From contig NZ_LT906450.1 in NCBI RefSeq assembly GCF_900187265.1, positions 868,001 through 932,000 on the forward strand: a DNA stretch of 64,000 bases. The letters are read 5' to 3'. This stretch comes from Rhodococcus rhodochrous (GTDB lineage: Bacteria > Actinomycetota > Actinomycetes > Mycobacteriales > Mycobacteriaceae). Positions 28,154 to 37,553 of the stretch are shown in pieces. The translations under genes were made by a program, and so were the position numbers. The first letter of the stretch is position 1. Each line of letters starts with the position of its first letter. A model generated the notes under the pieces. That model was not told the origin of the DNA. It saw only the letters and a list, made by a program, of their open reading frames with translations, and did no database searches.

Positions 28154-29724
28154 TGGGTACCTCCTGAGGACGTGCCGTCGGTCGCCGACGGGATGAGGGG
28201 ACGGTTCTCGTCGAGCTCGTATTCGAGGTCGATGCCCTTCCGCCACGGGATGAACGACAGCACCACCGCCAGCACGATGACGGCCGCCTGCACGCTCCAG
28301 CCGAAGGCGAGGACCAGGCTGTCGGGCAGGCCGCCGTAGCCGTCGCGGACACGGTCGCGGATCTCGCTGAACAGCATGTAACCGAGGACGAGCGGGGTGA
28401 TGATGCCCGTGAACACCATCCAGCCGGTGCCCACCTTGAACGAGGACACCGAGTTGAGGTGGTCGCGGAGTTCGGGCAGGCGGCGGTAGATCCACGCGAC
28501 CACGACGAGCGCCACGAAGGCGACACCGACGATGCCGAACTGGTTCGCGAAGCGGTCCACCACGTCGAGGGTGTTCAGGCCGGTGGTGGTGGGGAAGAGC
28601 AGCAGCGACACGATCGCCGACACGCCGCCGATGGCGAGAACGGCCGGTACCCGGCCGAGGCCGGTCTTGTCCTGGAAGGCCGAGACGGTCACCTGGATGA
28701 TGCTGATCATCGACGTGAACCCGGCGAAGACCAGCGAACCGAAGAACAGCACACCGAACAGCGGGCCGCCGGGCATCTCCGAGACGATCGTCGGGAAGGC
28801 GATGAAGGCGAGGCCGATACCGCCGGCGACCACCTCACCGACCTCGACGCCCTGCGCCTGCGCCATGAAGCCGAGAGCGGAGAAGACACCGATGCCGGCG
28901 AGCACCTCGAAGCTCGAGTTCGAGAAGCCGACCACGAGACCCGAACCGGTGAGGTTCGTCTTCCGCTTCAGGTACGACGAGTACGTCACCATGATGCCGA
29001 AGGCGACGGACAGCGAGAAGAAGATCTGCGCATACGCCGCGATCCACACCCCGGTGTCGGTCAGCGCCGACCAGTTCGGGCTGAAGAACGCATCGAGGCC
29101 GGCGGTCGCGCCGTCGAGGGTCAGCGACCGGACGACGAGCGCACCGAACAGCAGGACCAGCAACGGCACGAAGAACCGGTTGGCGTTGCCGATACCGCGC
29201 TGGACGCCGAGCGCGAGCACCGCGAGCGTCGCGATCCAGACCAGCAGCAGCGTCCACGCAACGCCCGGCACGAAGCTCAGGCCGAAGGTCGCATCGGCGT
29301 CCTGGTTCAGGAACGAACTCATGAAGAAGCCTTCGGGGTCGTCGCCCCAGGCCTCGGTGATCGAGAAGAAGGTGTACCGCGCGGCCCAGGCCACGATCAC
29401 CGCGTAGTACACGCCGATGACGAAGCACACCAGCACCTGCCACCAGCCGATGAACTCGGCGCCGCGGCGCAGTCTGCGGAAGGCCAGCGGCGGCGATCCG
29501 CGGAACTTGTGCCCGATCGCGTAGTCGACCAGGAGGAGGGGGATACCCGCGGTCAGCAGCGCGACCAGATACGGGATCAGGAATGCGCCACCACCGTTCT
29601 CGTAAGCGATGTACGGGAAGCGCCAGATGTTGCCGAGTCCGACCGCCGAACCGATTGCGGCCATGATGAACACGGACCGGCCCGACCAGACCTCCCGTTT
29701 GTGTGTGACCTCGTGCTGTGCCAC
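28150..29724 (-). CDS. metP: Sodium:neurotransmitter-symporter-family amino acid importer (MetP-like)
   Basis: A 524-aa NSS-family permease with about 12 membrane helices. Helix 1 carries IGSAVGLGNIWRFPYIAYENGGGAF, here written in sections, the sodium and substrate site. FSLSVAFGIMVTYSSYL is helix 6, and FAGFTSMISIIQV is helix 8. In corynebacteria MetP takes up methionine and alanine with Na+ and needs MetS. The ATG at 29724 directly precedes the family-typical basic segment THKREVWSGRSVF. Confidence 0.85.
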   Translation of the reverse strand: MAQHEVTHKREVWSGRSVFIMAAIGSAVGLGNIWRFPYIAYENGGGAFLIPYLVALLTAGIPLLLVDYAIGHKFRGSPPLAFRRLRRGAEFIGWWQVLVCFVIGVYYAVIVAWAARYTFFSITEAWGDDPEGFFMSSFLNQDADATFGLSFVPGVAWTLLLVWIATLAVLALGVQRGIGNANRFFVPLLVLLFGALVVRSLTLDGATAGLDAFFSPNWSALTDTGVWIAAYAQIFFSLSVAFGIMVTYSSYLKRKTNLTGSGLVVGFSNSSFEVLAGIGVFSALGFMAQAQGVEVGEVVAGGIGLAFIAFPTIVSEMPGGPLFGVLFFGSLVFAGFTSMISIIQVTVSAFQDKTGLGRVPAVLAIGGVSAIVSLLLFPTTTGLNTLDVVDRFANQFGIVGVAFVALVVVAWIYRRLPELRDHLNSVSSFKVGTGWMVFTGIITPLVLGYMLFSEIRDRVRDGYGGLPDSLVLAFGWSVQAAVIVLAVVLSFIPWRKGIDLEYELDENRPLIPSATDGTSSGGTQ

Positions 29725-29807
29725 GGACCTCGTCCTCCATTCATTCGGATGGAGGACAATGCTAGCGCCCCGACCGGCACGCAGGCGATCTTTTCGGGTC
29801 GGCGTCT

Positions 29808-30929
29808 TCAGTCGTCGTCCCAGATCCGCAGGTCCGGGGGAGTGTCGTCCTCATCCTCCTCCTCGCCGACGTTCCGATAGCGGAATGCGAAGACGATCCA
29901 GCCGACCGCGGCGACGAGCACGAAACTGATCAGCCGGTACACGACCACCGCCGACAGGGCCTGCGCGCCGCTCATGCCGGAGGCGGTGAGTGCCGGAACG
30001 AGCACGGCGTCCATGACACCCAGACCGGCGGGAAGCAGCGGGATGGCGCGGCTGGTGGCGGTTCCGGCCGCATAGGCGACGGCGATACCGGCCAGGCTCG
30101 GTGCACCGCCGACCGCGTACGCGGCGAACGCCAGGCACGCACCGTCGCACACCCAGTTGCTCAGCGACCAGCCGAACGCGCGGGCCGCATGCGGGCGATC
30201 GAGTTGCACCGCGCTCAACTGGCCGACGATCTTCCGCCACGCCCGCGCACCCGCCTGTTCGGGCTTCTTCCGCAGCCGGTTCAGACTCCGCAGGGCGATC
30301 AGGCCGATCGATTCGAACGACCCCGGGTTGCCGGCCGCGTACTGGATGAGCACGACCAGCAGCAGCAGACCGCCGATCGAGAAGATCAGCGAGAACGGGT
30401 TGTTGCTGGCGCCGACGAGCAGAGCGCCGACGAGACCCAGCAGGGCGAGTCCGGCGGCCTGCAGGAGACCGGCCATGACCAGCTGCCAGGTCGCCACCAC
30501 CGGGGGTGCGCCCCAATGTCGCATCTGCCGGTAGGTGAAGGTCGTCCCCACCACCGGTCCACCCGGCAGCGTCACGCTCATCGAGTTCGCCGCGAGGGCC
30601 ACCGAAAGCGATTGTCGCTGCGTCACCTTCACACCCGCCGCGGACAGCAGTGCCCGCTGCACCCGCGCGAAGGTCGACATCTCCGCCATCGACGCGAACA
30701 CCGCCGCCGCGACCCAGCCCCAGTGGAGGCGTCCGAGGCCGCGGACGCTGTCGGACAGCTCCGGCCACACGAGCACGATCTCGACGGTGAGCACCACGAC
30801 GAGCAGAGCTCCGACGATCCACTTGAGATACCGGCGCCGCTTCGGGGTCAGGGGCCCGTTCTCACCGTTCGTGCTCTCGTCGGGTCCGTCGTCGTCCGGC
30901 TCCTCGGCTTCCACGGTCTCGTTCGTCAT
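29808..30929 (-). CDS. YbhN/UPF0104-family membrane protein (LPG-synthase transmembrane-like)
   Basis: A 373-aa protein. An acidic cytoplasmic N-terminus of about 35 residues precedes eight or so membrane helices. Conserved family segments are VALAANSMSVTLPGGPVVGTTFTYRQMR (in pieces), AYAAGTATSRAIPLLPAGLGVMDAVLV and VVYRLISFVLV. The fold is that of the flippase half of lysylphosphatidylglycerol synthase; the synthetase domain is absent. It starts directly after the HAD-PlsC stop with no spacer, so a role in moving or assembling a phospholipid-linked molecule is reasonable. The C-terminus is strongly acidic. Confidence 0.75.
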   Translation of the reverse strand: MTNETVEAEEPDDDGPDESTNGENGPLTPKRRRYLKWIVGALLVVVLTVEIVLVWPELSDSVRGLGRLHWGWVAAAVFASMAEMSTFARVQRALLSAAGVKVTQRQSLSVALAANSMSVTLPGGPVVGTTFTYRQMRHWGAPPVVATWQLVMAGLLQAAGLALLGLVGALLVGASNNPFSLIFSIGGLLLLVVLIQYAAGNPGSFESIGLIALRSLNRLRKKPEQAGARAWRKIVGQLSAVQLDRPHAARAFGWSLSNWVCDGACLAFAAYAVGGAPSLAGIAVAYAAGTATSRAIPLLPAGLGVMDAVLVPALTASGMSGAQALSAVVVYRLISFVLVAAVGWIVFAFRYRNVGEEEDEDDTPPDLRIWDDD

Positions 30930-32360
30930 CTATTCGGTGGGCCAGCTCGACAGCGTGCGGCGGTAGAGGTCCTCGACCTCGGCGATGTGCTCGTCGAGGT
31001 TCTCCCGCGACCAGCTGCTCACGTCGATCGGTTCGAGCACCGCCACGTCGACGGTGCCCGACCGCAGCAGGGTCGAGTGCTTCCACAGGATCTCACCGGC
31101 GTTGCGGATCACGACCGGCACGACCGGGACGCCGGCCTGCATCGCGATGTGGAAGGCGCCCTTCTTGAACCTGCCGATCGCCGGGGTCAGCGAGCGCGTG
31201 CCCTCGGGGGCGATGACGATCGACGTCCCCTCGCGGAGGGTGTCGACGACGGGTCCGAGCGCCGCGACCGCCCGTTGGGTGTTCGTGCGGTCGACGAAGG
31301 TGGCGCCGACGAACCGCAGGAGCGGACCGAACAACGGGTCGTTGGCCATCTCCTTCTTCGTCACGCCCGTGAAGTCCTGCCTCAGGACCTTGGCCAGCAC
31401 CACCGGGTCGAGCTGACTCTGGTGGTTGAAGATGAACACCGCCGGCCGGGCGGCCCACGCATTCGCTTCCCCGACGATGCGTACGTCCACTCCGGCCAGA
31501 GCCAGGGAGACCTCGGTGCCGATGCTGATGATCGAGTCGAGTGCCGTCTTGCGGCTGCGGTTGATCAGGCCGAGACCGAGGCCGGTCCACACCGAGCCGA
31601 ACATTCCGCCGTAGGCGGCGGCGGTGCGGACGAGTTCGCGGGCTCCCGGTGTGCCGCGCGGCCGGAACCGCATGATCGGCCAGTCGCGTTCGATGGCGAC
31701 ACGGGTGAGAGTGCGGTCGGGGTTCGTGGCGGTGGGGTTGCCGGCGACGGCCAGGAACTCCACGTCCTCACCACCGTTGGAATAGGTGTAGCTCGACTCG
31801 GCGTCGATGCCGTGCGTCTCGACGAAATTGCGTGCCGCCTCCGCTTTGCCGCTGCGCCACAACGATTTACCGTCGACCCGACCGGTGAGGACACCGTTCT
31901 CGACCTCGAGCGGGGTGAACAGGATGTGCTCGACGCCCAGCGCGTCCCCGGCGGCCTGGATCTGGTAACGCGAGGCCGACGAGGCGATCACCACCGTGTG
32001 GCCCGCGTTCTGGTGCGCGCCGATGAGCTGCCACGCCTCCGGATACAGGTGCCCGGCGATCGTCGTCATGAACAACCGGCTGCCGATCTCGTAGAGTTCT
32101 TCCTCGGTGTGACCACGCCACGCCTTGAAGGCGATCGCGACGAAGCGTTCGAAGTCCTCCTCGGTCTCCGTCCCGCGGATCCCGTTGATCATCGTCGCGG
32201 CCAGTTCGGACGCGGAGACCTTCCCGGCGAGCACCCGATCGCGGAAGAAGTGGACACCGGAGAAGCCGTGCACGATGGTGCCGTCGAAATCGAAGAAGGC
32301 CGCCACCTCGGGTCCCTGTGGACCCGTGCGCACCCGTTCGAGGGCCTGCTCGAGGTTCAC
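30930..32360 (-). CDS. plsC: HAD-IB phosphatase / 1-acylglycerol-3-phosphate acyltransferase fusion (Rv2483c-like)
   Basis: A 476-aa two-domain protein. Residues about 18-220 are an HAD phosphatase: nucleophile AAFFDFDGTIV, VIASSASRYQ, and YSNGGEDVEFL in place of the usual YSDSxxD (the first aspartate is Asn). Residues about 260-470 are a PlsC acyltransferase: NHQSQLD (the H-x4-D block), FVDRTNTQRA and EGTRSLT. It acylates lysophosphatidate; the HAD half might dephosphorylate a lipid or serine phosphate. GTG 32360 overlaps the plsB stop. The Asn substitution may weaken phosphatase activity. Confidence 0.83.
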   Translation of the reverse strand: MNLEQALERVRTGPQGPEVAAFFDFDGTIVHGFSGVHFFRDRVLAGKVSASELAATMINGIRGTETEEDFERFVAIAFKAWRGHTEEELYEIGSRLFMTTIAGHLYPEAWQLIGAHQNAGHTVVIASSASRYQIQAAGDALGVEHILFTPLEVENGVLTGRVDGKSLWRSGKAEAARNFVETHGIDAESSYTYSNGGEDVEFLAVAGNPTATNPDRTLTRVAIERDWPIMRFRPRGTPGARELVRTAAAYGGMFGSVWTGLGLGLINRSRKTALDSIISIGTEVSLALAGVDVRIVGEANAWAARPAVFIFNHQSQLDPVVLAKVLRQDFTGVTKKEMANDPLFGPLLRFVGATFVDRTNTQRAVAALGPVVDTLREGTSIVIAPEGTRSLTPAIGRFKKGAFHIAMQAGVPVVPVVIRNAGEILWKHSTLLRSGTVDVAVLEPIDVSSWSRENLDEHIAEVEDLYRRTLSSWPTE

Positions 32361-34759
32361 CGTTCCACCTTTCTGTTCGACACGTCGAGCGACTCGGCCA
32401 ACGCGACCCGCTGGGCCAACTCCGACAGCTCCGTTGCGAAGGCCTTCCTGCGCTCGCGGACGATCTCGGGGTCCTCGTCGCGGTCGAGCAGTCCTCGATT
32501 GCGCGCCAGATCGAGCGCGGACGCGAACAACTCCGACGACACCGATTCCGGCCCGTACAGGCGGCGCTGCAGCAGCATCTGCCGGCCCACCGCGACACAC
32601 TCCGACAGGAAGGCGGCGCGGTCGACCTCGAGCTCCGGGTCCCGGACGGCGAGGCGCTCGGCGACGACGAGCTGCGCGTCGAAGAACGACCGCAGCGTGC
32701 GGTGCGACATGAAGAAGCCTGTCTCGACGAGACCGGTGAGCGCTTCGTCCTTCGTCGGCAGCGTGTCGCCCCAGGACGGGACGAGCCAGGCCAGCTCGTC
32801 GCGCATCTGGGCCTCGAAGGTGTCGCGGTCGGGGAAGAAGAACTCGAACTTCAGCAGGTCGCGCAGATTCTTCGCCTCGTCCCACGCCACCCGGGCGGGA
32901 TCGTCGCCGGGATTGGCGTGCGCGTAGAGGATGGCCAGCTCCATGATCGACCGGTTGACGAACCAGTGCACGCCGCTGTTGCGGTAGAACGCCGCGACGA
33001 GATGCTGACCCGGCTGGATCGAGTAGACGGGCTCCTCCCCGCCGGCGTAGGTGGTGACCACGCCCGCGTGGGTGAGCGACGAGAGCACATCCTCGAGCCC
33101 ACCCTCGACGTCGAGGATGGGCAGGCCGCCCTGCGGGACACCTCGGCGATCGAGATAGCGGCGGACCGGTGCGATGACGGCCCGCACCTCCTCGAGCGTC
33201 AGCGAGCGGTCGCGCACACCCAGCAGAGCGAGGGTGACCAGGCAGTTCACCGTCACGGGCGTGTTGCAGTTGATACCGACCGCGACTTCGAAGGCGACCT
33301 TCTGCAGCGCCTTGCGGCGCAGCGCCCGTATCTCCTCCGGGTCCGTCGGCGCCGCGGACGGGTCGGCGGCCAGCGCCGGTGCGGCCAGGTCCGGATCCCC
33401 ACCGGCGACCAGCAGTTCGCGCATCGACACGGGATCGCCGAAGCGCACGTACACGTTCCCGGCCCGCTTGCGCTGATTGCGGGCGTAACGCACGAGCCAT
33501 CCCAGGCCCTCGGGCTTCTTCGTCGCGCCGGTCTGCTCGGCGGCGACCGCCGCGACCTCGGCGAGTCCCTCGTAGGTGATCGAGACCGGCACCAGCATCG
33601 CGTCCTCGACCCGTCCGCCGCGGATCGCGTTGGCCACGTAGCTGAGCAGCCCGTAGCGCGGGGGACGGAGCTTGCCGGTGCGGGTCCGGCCGCCCTCGAA
33701 GTACCACTCGAGGTTGAACCGCTTGCTCAGCAGGAACGCGAAGTACTCCTCGAGCGCGGCCTTGTAGACGTCGTCGTCGGCGAAGCTGCGCCGGATGAAC
33801 ACCGTGCCGGTGCGGCGGGCGACCGGACCGATCGGCCAGAAGGTGAGGTTGGCCCCGCCCATGATGTGGTTGCCCGGAAGATCGTTCGCCGCCAGGATGT
33901 CGCCCAGCACGAAGGCATCGGCGTAGGACCGGTGCGAGGGGAGGAAGACCAGGGAGTACCGGCGGTTGGACTCACGCAGTGCGCGCAGGCCGGACTCGTC
34001 GGCGTGCACGGTCCACGCCGCCGCGTGCAGCGGTCGCATCGCCTGCGAGAACAGGTCGGTGACCAGTCGTGACTGCACGGCCACGAGTTCGTCGAGCGAA
34101 CTGCGGGCCCGCGCCTCGACCTCGGCGCGGGAGAGTCCGTGCTCGGCGGCGATCTCGTCGAGGCGGCGCCGGAAGATCGGCGAGTCCATGATCTGAGCGG
34201 CGACGAGCCGCGGGACCTTGTAGCGGTCGCCGATCACCGCTCGCTCGGCGCGTTCGAGTGCGACGACGGCGCGGCGGGTCACGTACCGCGCGAGTGCCGC
34301 GTCGTCGCCGTCACCGCCCTCCATGCTGAGCGCCTCCCGCAGTTCGGACAGGCGGGCCGGTTGCGCGACGACGATCCGGTGGCGGTCCGCGCCCCTGCGC
34401 ACGAGCCATTTCTGCAGCAGCAGATTCGGATTGCGCGGGTTGGTGAGGGCGAGGACGTCGGAGAACCGGACACGCCGCGCACCGTCGCGCTCGGCCGGGA
34501 GCCACACGAACCGCACGGGCAGGATCAGCGGGTCGTCGGTACGGGTCACGAGCTCCTCGGCGAGCACCCGCGAGTCGAGGTCGAGCGACTCGGGCCGGGT
34601 CGGTGTGCGGTACTCGGCGGGAACCTCGTCCGAGCGCAGCCACTCCTCGATCATCGTCCGCTCGAGAGCGGTCGTGTACGCCACGACCGCCACCGTGGGC
34701 CCGTCGTCGGCCCTCGCAGTGCCGTCTTCGCGTGCCAGGCTCGGTTGATCGTTCCTCAT
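32357..34759 (-). CDS. plsB: Glycerol-3-phosphate 1-O-acyltransferase
   Basis: An 800-aa PlsB-type acyltransferase (Rv2482c-like). The catalytic block is LPSHRSYADAF (H-x4-D), followed by GTVFIRRSFADD, the glycerol-3-phosphate site YFEGGRTRTGKLRPP and the late motif VPVSITYEGL. It makes 1-acylglycerol-3-phosphate, the first step of phospholipid and triacylglycerol synthesis, and passes it to the PlsC domain coded by the next gene, with which it overlaps 4 nt. The length is normal for the family. Confidence 0.9.
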   Translation of the reverse strand: MRNDQPSLAREDGTARADDGPTVAVVAYTTALERTMIEEWLRSDEVPAEYRTPTRPESLDLDSRVLAEELVTRTDDPLILPVRFVWLPAERDGARRVRFSDVLALTNPRNPNLLLQKWLVRRGADRHRIVVAQPARLSELREALSMEGGDGDDAALARYVTRRAVVALERAERAVIGDRYKVPRLVAAQIMDSPIFRRRLDEIAAEHGLSRAEVEARARSSLDELVAVQSRLVTDLFSQAMRPLHAAAWTVHADESGLRALRESNRRYSLVFLPSHRSYADAFVLGDILAANDLPGNHIMGGANLTFWPIGPVARRTGTVFIRRSFADDDVYKAALEEYFAFLLSKRFNLEWYFEGGRTRTGKLRPPRYGLLSYVANAIRGGRVEDAMLVPVSITYEGLAEVAAVAAEQTGATKKPEGLGWLVRYARNQRKRAGNVYVRFGDPVSMRELLVAGGDPDLAAPALAADPSAAPTDPEEIRALRRKALQKVAFEVAVGINCNTPVTVNCLVTLALLGVRDRSLTLEEVRAVIAPVRRYLDRRGVPQGGLPILDVEGGLEDVLSSLTHAGVVTTYAGGEEPVYSIQPGQHLVAAFYRNSGVHWFVNRSIMELAILYAHANPGDDPARVAWDEAKNLRDLLKFEFFFPDRDTFEAQMRDELAWLVPSWGDTLPTKDEALTGLVETGFFMSHRTLRSFFDAQLVVAERLAVRDPELEVDRAAFLSECVAVGRQMLLQRRLYGPESVSSELFASALDLARNRGLLDRDEDPEIVRERRKAFATELSELAQRVALAESLDVSNRKVER

Positions 34760-34944
34760 CTCACCCCGTCCAGAAGTCGCCCCGGTGTGAAAGCTACCTG
34801 TCGCGGCCGGTTCGTTCGGGCGATCCGGACGAGAACGCCGACACTGTGCAGAGGTACCGATGCGGATGCAGCGACGGGGTGCCTGATCGACAATGTGATG
34901 GACGAGAGGACTCGGTGGGATCCGCCGACGGCAGGGAGGGCGCA

Positions 34945-36426
34945 GTGAGCACAGGTGCCGGACCGGACGGTGTCGGATACGCGGGAGTGAGGGAGACGCA
35001 TTCGTCGGTGGTCTTCTTCGTCGGCGACCGCGTGCACAAGTTGAAGAAGCCGCTCGACCTGGGCTTCCTCGACAACCGCACGCGTGAGGCCCGCGAACGG
35101 ATCTGCCACCGGGAGGTGGAGCTCAACCGGCGTCTCGCACCGGACGTCTACCTGGGTGTCGCGGACGTCCACGGCCCGGACGGACAGCTGTGCGAGCACC
35201 TCGTCGAGATGGTGCGGCTGCCCGACGATCGGCGCCTGGCCGCGGCGGTCCGCCGAGGTGAGGACGTGTCGGCGGTGATCGACGAGGTGGCACGGCAGGT
35301 CGCCGCACTGCACGCCTCCTCGCCGCACGGTCCTGAGATCGACCGGTGTGCCTCCGCGGACTTCGTCGCCCGGTTGTGGGATCTCAGCCTCGACCATCTC
35401 GGCCGGCTGGAGGTGGGGGCGGATCGTGCCGGAGTATTGGCGCGGATCGGGGAGTCCGTGCACCGCTATCTCGCAGGCCGGACGGTGCTGTTCGACGAAC
35501 GCATCGCGGCGGGCCGGGCCGTGGACGGGCACGGCGACCTGCTCGCCGACGACATCTTCTGTCTCGACGACGGTCCGCGCATCATCGATTGTCTCGAGTT
35601 CGACGACGAGTTGCGCTACGGCGATGCAGTGCTCGATCTCGCCTTCCTCGCAATGGATCTCGAACGTCTCGGCGCCGAGTCCGCGGCGCGGCGACTGCTC
35701 GAGCGGTACAGCGAGGTCTCGGGTGATCATCCACCCTCCTCGCTCGTGCACCACTACATCGCCTATCGAGCGCTGGTGCGCGCGAAGGTGACCGCCCTGC
35801 GCTACGAGCAGGGCGATGCAGCGGCGCGGGAGACGGCGACCGGTTTCGTCGAGCTGCTCGAGGGACATCTCGACCGTGGACGTGTGCGCATGGTGCTCGT
35901 CGGTGGTGTCTCCGCGACCGGCAAGACGACATTGTCGCGCGAGGTCGGTGCGTATCTCGGAGCGGATGTGCTGCGCAGCGACGTCGTCCGGAAGGAGTTG
36001 GTGGGTCTGGAGCCCACCGACCGCACCGGCGACGGCACGGATGCCGGCCTGTACGCGCCGGCGCATACGGAGGCCACCTACGGGGAACTGCTGCGCCGGG
36101 CCGGGAGCGCTCTCGCCCGGGGACGATCCGTCGTGCTGGACGCGACCTGGTTGTCGTCCGGCCAACGCGACGCGGCCCGCAAGGTCGCCGACGGCGCCGC
36201 AGTGGACGTCATCGAGATCGAATGCCGTGCGGACAAGGGAATCCTGCTGCAGCGGATGGCATCCCGCGCCGAACGCGGCGACGACGCCTCCGATGCGACC
36301 CCTGCCGTGCTCGAGCGGCAACTCCGGCGGCGGGACCCGTGGCCGGAGGCGGTGTCGATCGATACGGGTGTCGAGACCGTCGACGCGGCGTGGCTGGAGA
36401 CCACACTCGGTCCTGCGCCCTGGTGA
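34945..36426 (+). CDS. APH-like/P-loop kinase fusion protein (Rv2004c-like)
   Basis: A 493-aa protein. Residues about 1-310 are an aminoglycoside-phosphotransferase-like domain (VDGHGDLLADDIFCLDDG, then IIDCLEFDDELRYGDAVLDLAFLAMDL in sections). Residues about 320-490 are a P-loop kinase of the zeta-toxin/gluconokinase group, with Walker A GGVSATGKTTLS and DVLRSDVVRKEL. The same two-domain layout is found in M. tuberculosis Rv2004c, a DosR-regulon gene next to a universal stress protein. Here too a universal stress gene follows, but convergently. GTG 34945 has GGGAGGG upstream. The substrates are unknown. Confidence 0.82.
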   Translation: MSTGAGPDGVGYAGVRETHSSVVFFVGDRVHKLKKPLDLGFLDNRTREARERICHREVELNRRLAPDVYLGVADVHGPDGQLCEHLVEMVRLPDDRRLAAAVRRGEDVSAVIDEVARQVAALHASSPHGPEIDRCASADFVARLWDLSLDHLGRLEVGADRAGVLARIGESVHRYLAGRTVLFDERIAAGRAVDGHGDLLADDIFCLDDGPRIIDCLEFDDELRYGDAVLDLAFLAMDLERLGAESAARRLLERYSEVSGDHPPSSLVHHYIAYRALVRAKVTALRYEQGDAAARETATGFVELLEGHLDRGRVRMVLVGGVSATGKTTLSREVGAYLGADVLRSDVVRKELVGLEPTDRTGDGTDAGLYAPAHTEATYGELLRRAGSALARGRSVVLDATWLSSGQRDAARKVADGAAVDVIEIECRADKGILLQRMASRAERGDDASDATPAVLERQLRRRDPWPEAVSIDTGVETVDAAWLETTLGPAPW

Positions 36427-36463
36427 ACGTGCCCCGGTGAACGCGTTCCCCGGGAACGGCGAA

Positions 36464-36492
36464 CGGGGATCGCTTCGTCGAAGCGATCCCCG
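36464..36492. terminator. Bidirectional hairpin terminator
   Basis: A perfect 12-bp inverted repeat (36464-36475 and 36481-36492, loop CGTCG) lies between the two convergent genes and probably stops transcription from both sides. Confidence 0.75.
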
Positions 36493-36511
36493 TCGGCCGG
36501 AACGGTCGGGT

Positions 36512-37405
36512 CTAGACCTTGCGTGCGATGAGCACCGGGCACGGAGCCTTGTGCAGCAGGTTCTGGCTCGTCGATCCGAGCAGGGCGGCGCGGAACTGGC
36601 CACGCCCGTGGCTGCCGACCACGACGAGTTGGGCGTCGTCGAGGTGCGCGAGCAGGACCTTCGAGGCCGGTCCCCGGTCGATCACACGCTCGACGGTGAC
36701 ATCGGGGTAGCGATCGCTCCAGCCGGCAAGCGTCTCGGCGAGAACCGCGGTCTCCGCGGTCTCCACGGCATCCCAGTCCACCAGTGCGGCCGTGGCGCCG
36801 ACGCCGAGTGCGGCATCACCGAGCCAGGAGTGCACGGCCCGAAGCGGAACCCCGAGGGCCGATGCGAGATTGAATGCGTGAGTGACTGCGGCAGCGGACA
36901 ATTCGCTGCCGTCCACACCGACGACGATCGGCCGGGAATCGGGCAGCGGAGAATCGGTGCTGCCGCGCCACACGACCACCGGGCAGGGTGCATGGTTCGC
37001 GACGCGCAGAACGGTGGAGCCGAGCAGGAAGTTCTCGAGCGCACCCGCACCGGTGGCGCCCATGACGACCAGGCGTGCGTCCTCGGCGGCCTCGAGCAGC
37101 GACTTGGCTGCGGGACCGGGGCCGATGAAGCTGCTGACCTCGAGATCGGGGTGGTCGGCGCGGACCCGTTCGGCGGCGTCGGCGAGGAGTTTCTTGCCGT
37201 CCTCCTCGAGCTGCTGGATCATCTGCGACTGCACCAGTACCGCGGCCTCGCTGTAGAAGATGCCCTCCGGGGGCATCGAGTGCACGAGGTGGAGGGGCGC
37301 TCCGATACGTGACGCGACGGCGCCGGCCCACCGCGCTGCCGCCACAGCCGTTTCGGAGCCGTCGACGCCTGCGACGACTGCCTTGCGGGTGCTCGGTGTG
37401 CTCAT
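36512..37405 (-). CDS. Universal stress protein, tandem USP domains
   Basis: 297 aa. Two Usp domains (about 7-146 and 157-295) each begin with a VxGVDGSE motif and end with the ATP-binding signature: GATGAGALENFLLGS and GSHGRGQFRAALLGS (G-x2-G-x9-G-S/T). Both halves therefore look able to bind ATP, as in Rv2005c/Rv2623. A DosR-type box lies about 130 nt upstream, which suggests induction by hypoxia or nitric oxide. Confidence 0.88.
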   Translation of the reverse strand: MSTPSTRKAVVAGVDGSETAVAAARWAGAVASRIGAPLHLVHSMPPEGIFYSEAAVLVQSQMIQQLEEDGKKLLADAAERVRADHPDLEVSSFIGPGPAAKSLLEAAEDARLVVMGATGAGALENFLLGSTVLRVANHAPCPVVVWRGSTDSPLPDSRPIVVGVDGSELSAAAVTHAFNLASALGVPLRAVHSWLGDAALGVGATAALVDWDAVETAETAVLAETLAGWSDRYPDVTVERVIDRGPASKVLLAHLDDAQLVVVGSHGRGQFRAALLGSTSQNLLHKAPCPVLIARKV

Positions 37406-37536
37406 CGATGTCTCCTTCTCGTTGCAGCGCGCGGCTTCCCGTGCGCAGGTCGGCCCGAGGCCACGTTACCGCCACGACGCGGCTGTGACCCGGATTCGAC
37501 GATCTTCATGATCCCTGATCGGGGAGACCCGGACCA

Positions 37537-37551
37537 GGGACTTCGGACCTC
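37537..37551. promoter_or_regulatory. DosR-type box upstream of the universal stress gene
   Basis: GGGACTTCGGACCTC matches the DosR core GGGACTTNNGNCCCT at all fixed positions except the last C and the final T. It lies between the CHAD-protein stop and the universal stress gene, 132 nt before the latter's ATG. Confidence 0.5.
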
Positions 37552-37553
37552 GA

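Noticed and set aside
29725-29807. A riboswitch before metP
   Set aside because: The gap is only 83 nt and shows no SAM-, glycine- or other riboswitch-like conserved core.
30189-32927. A 912-codon open frame on the plus strand across the plsC region
   Set aside because: It lies opposite two well-supported minus-strand genes with clear catalytic motifs. Its own translation is Arg/Gly/Asp-rich without any domain, as expected of antisense frames in GC-rich DNA.
34760-34944. A possible DosR box upstream of the Rv2004c-like gene
   Set aside because: I looked for GGGACTTNNGNCCCT on both strands and found only weak partial matches, for example around 34893-34913, too poor to report.
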